Shown here piece by piece: positions 44,730 to 45,554 of a DNA stretch of 45,554 bases. Position numbers and translations under genes: made by a program. Each line of letters starts with the position of its first letter. Positions within the stretch are counted from its first letter, which is position 1. The stretch covers positions 1 through 45,554 of the forward strand of contig MKSW01000032.1 of assembly GCA_001897425.1 (NCBI GenBank). The letters are read 5' to 3'. The notes beneath the pieces are model-generated. The model was not told the DNA's origin and made no database searches. It saw only the letters and a program-made list of their open reading frames with translations. Source of the DNA: Actinobacteria bacterium 69-20. Its GTDB lineage: Bacteria > Actinomycetota > Actinomycetes > Mycobacteriales > Nakamurellaceae.

Positions 44730-44836
44730 GCAAGCCGAGCAAGTCTGCCCTGTCGAAGGCTGGCAAGACGCTGTCATCACCGTCGTCGTCAAAGAGAGCG
44801 AAGTCCCAGGCCGGAAGCACCCTGGGCAAGGGCTAA
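44726..44836 (+). CDS. 36-aa basic protein with an internal duplication
   Basis: ATG 44726 follows AAGGGGGTGG and overlaps the DUF6527 stop (ATGA). The peptide has two similar units, SKSALSKAGKTLSS and SKRAKSQAGSTLGK, joined by a Pro-Ser-Ser linker. The shared pattern is S-K-x-A-x-S-x-A-G-x-T-L. It has nine Lys or Arg and no acidic residues, so nucleic-acid or protein binding is likely. A strong hairpin follows the stop. It completes a four-gene operon and may be a target or adaptor of the Ubl system. I know no named family. Confidence 0.65.
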   Translation: MSKPSKSALSKAGKTLSSPSSSKRAKSQAGSTLGKG

Positions 44837-44842
44837 GCGACG

Positions 44843-44884
44843 CCGGGGCGCCCGACCGAGCTACGCCCTGGGCGGGCGCCCCGG
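44843..44884 (+). terminator. Strong GC hairpin ending the Ubl operon
   Basis: CCGGGGCGCCCG (44843-44854) and CGGGCGCCCCGG (44873-44884) form a perfect 12-bp stem with an 18-base loop, starting six bases after the last gene. No T-tract follows, as is common for actinobacterial terminators. Confidence 0.75.
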
Positions 44885-45369
44885 ACCCAGAGTTGAGACA
44901 GTGCTCTCCCCAGCTGCCGGGCGACAGCGAATCAGGCGCATGATCCGACTCAAAACTAGATGGCCGGCCCGCCTTGCCCTGCGGCAATTTGGTCCGAGTA
45001 ACGCAACTCTGCGGCAGGCAACTGAGACTTGACGTGCGCGGCGCCGTCGCTCACGAACCTGCACCTCAAGCGGAGCCCGCCGCGGGAGCGCTCCAGGCCA
45101 GGGATGTGCCTCATGCGCGAGGAAGGGTCGATGTCCCATCGCTCCCGTCTGATGGCGTTCACCGGGGCACGGGGCTCAGCTCGGGCAGCCGCATCGGTGA
45201 CTTAGTGTCCGTAAGCCGATCGGCAAGCATTACACCGTTCGCACGCTGCTGCTCCGGGCGACAGAAGCCGGGCTGGCGAGCGCGGCACGCAAGCGGATAC
45301 CTATGCGGCACAGGGGGTTTCATGCACATAACTTCTGAAAATCGCGAGTTTCGTGTAGCGGCCCCGAGT
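44885..45369. other. Intergenic region, no gene seen
   Basis: About 480 bases between the Ubl operon and the CGTACG sites contain no coding frame I can support on either strand. GCCGATCGGC near 45218 is a short palindrome of unknown meaning. The promoter of the last gene should be in the final part. Confidence 0.45.
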
Positions 45370-45422
45370 CGTACGTATGGCGTATCGCCATTGTCGTACG
45401 TGGACGTTTGCGTTTACGTACG
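45370..45422. repeat. Three CGTACG sites before the last gene
   Basis: CGTACG, itself a palindrome, occurs at 45370-45375, 45395-45400 and 45417-45422. The spacings of 25 and 22 bases are about two helical turns. The array ends 15 bases before the ATG at 45438, so it could be an operator or recombinase-type binding array for the encoded protein. Confidence 0.55.
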
Positions 45423-45437
45423 CGAAGTGGAGCCGGG

Positions 45438-45554
45438 ATGGCGAAGCTGGGGTACGTGCGTTGCGCGACGGTTGGCCAGGACACCGCAGTCCAGCGGGCC
45501 AAGCTGAGCAATGATCGGAACCTGTGGATGGTTTCCGGTGGGGTGACGTCAGTG
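45438..45554 (+). CDS. Serine-recombinase-like protein, partial, Ala at the nucleophile position
   Basis: The first 39 residues are visible; the gene runs off the window. MAKLGYVRCATVGQDTAVQR corresponds to the resolvase start (G-Y-x-R-V-S-T-x-x-Q-x-x-x-x-Q-x). The catalytic Ser is Ala10, and the preceding Val is Cys9. The later D-x-G-x-S-G motif region reads WMVSGGVTSV and is also changed. A GGAG-like site precedes ATG 45438. This looks like a non-catalytic relative, perhaps kept as a DNA-binding protein, or a decaying gene. The downstream part is needed to decide. Confidence 0.65.
   Translation, partial: MAKLGYVRCATVGQDTAVQRAKLSNDRNLWMVSGGVTSV

Overview
The window is high-G+C DNA with frequent GTG starts and many 1-8 base start/stop overlaps, as in Actinomycetota. 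A KAS II ketosynthase, a FadD-like acyl-CoA synthetase, DrrA/DrrB-like transporter genes and a secreted CAP protein would fit a Mycobacteriales-type genus (Gordonia, Nocardia, Rhodococcus or a relative). The genus is inference; no rRNA is present.

Left part (1-15.3 kb): small accessory modules between housekeeping genes. These are a PD-(D/E)XK-like nuclease with a coupled 85-aa protein, a GNAT enzyme, a MarR/ABC efflux unit with a clear operator, a MarR/FMN-reductase unit with its operator, a type IV AbiE toxin-antitoxin pair, an Mrr-type restriction enzyme, tRNA-Lys(UUU), a DUF4143 ATPase with a relic of a second copy, RibD, a DODA-type dioxygenase and a third MarR. The 87-bp leader of tRNA-Lys occurs a second time 8 kb upstream, in direct orientation.

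Middle (15.6-26 kb): more core-like genes. These are a secreted CAP protein, a stand-alone tryptophanase, a cyclic-di-GMP group (EAL-HDOD; a GGDEF-EAL protein whose gene overlaps that of a solute-binding lipoprotein), an acyl-CoA synthetase and a KAS II enzyme. At 26-29 kb are a second AbiEii-type toxin with an unfamiliar partner and a RES toxin with its antitoxin.

Right part (29.3 kb to the end) looks like one end of an integrated defence island. It starts at a 47-nt 3' fragment of tRNA-Thr(CGU) with the tRNA terminator behind it. An excisionase-like gene follows, but no integrase. Next is a tightly overlapping operon: a MerR-like regulator, hsdM, hsdS, hsdR and a 934-aa DUF4365-type nuclease/helical-repeat protein of visibly lower G+C. 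Then come a 32-aa membrane peptide gene with a strong ribosome-binding site, a serine-recombinase-like protein with Thr in place of the catalytic Ser, and a HigB-like/HigA-ImmA pair. Divergent from that pair is a ubiquitin-like cassette: Ubl protein, DUF6791-ThiF E1-like enzyme, DUF6527 zinc protein and a 36-aa internally duplicated basic protein. The window ends in a second serine-recombinase-like gene, with Ala at the catalytic Ser, preceded by three CGTACG sites. The Ubl-E1-DUF6527-small-protein operon, with no E2 or deubiquitinase visible, is the best candidate for a little-described system.
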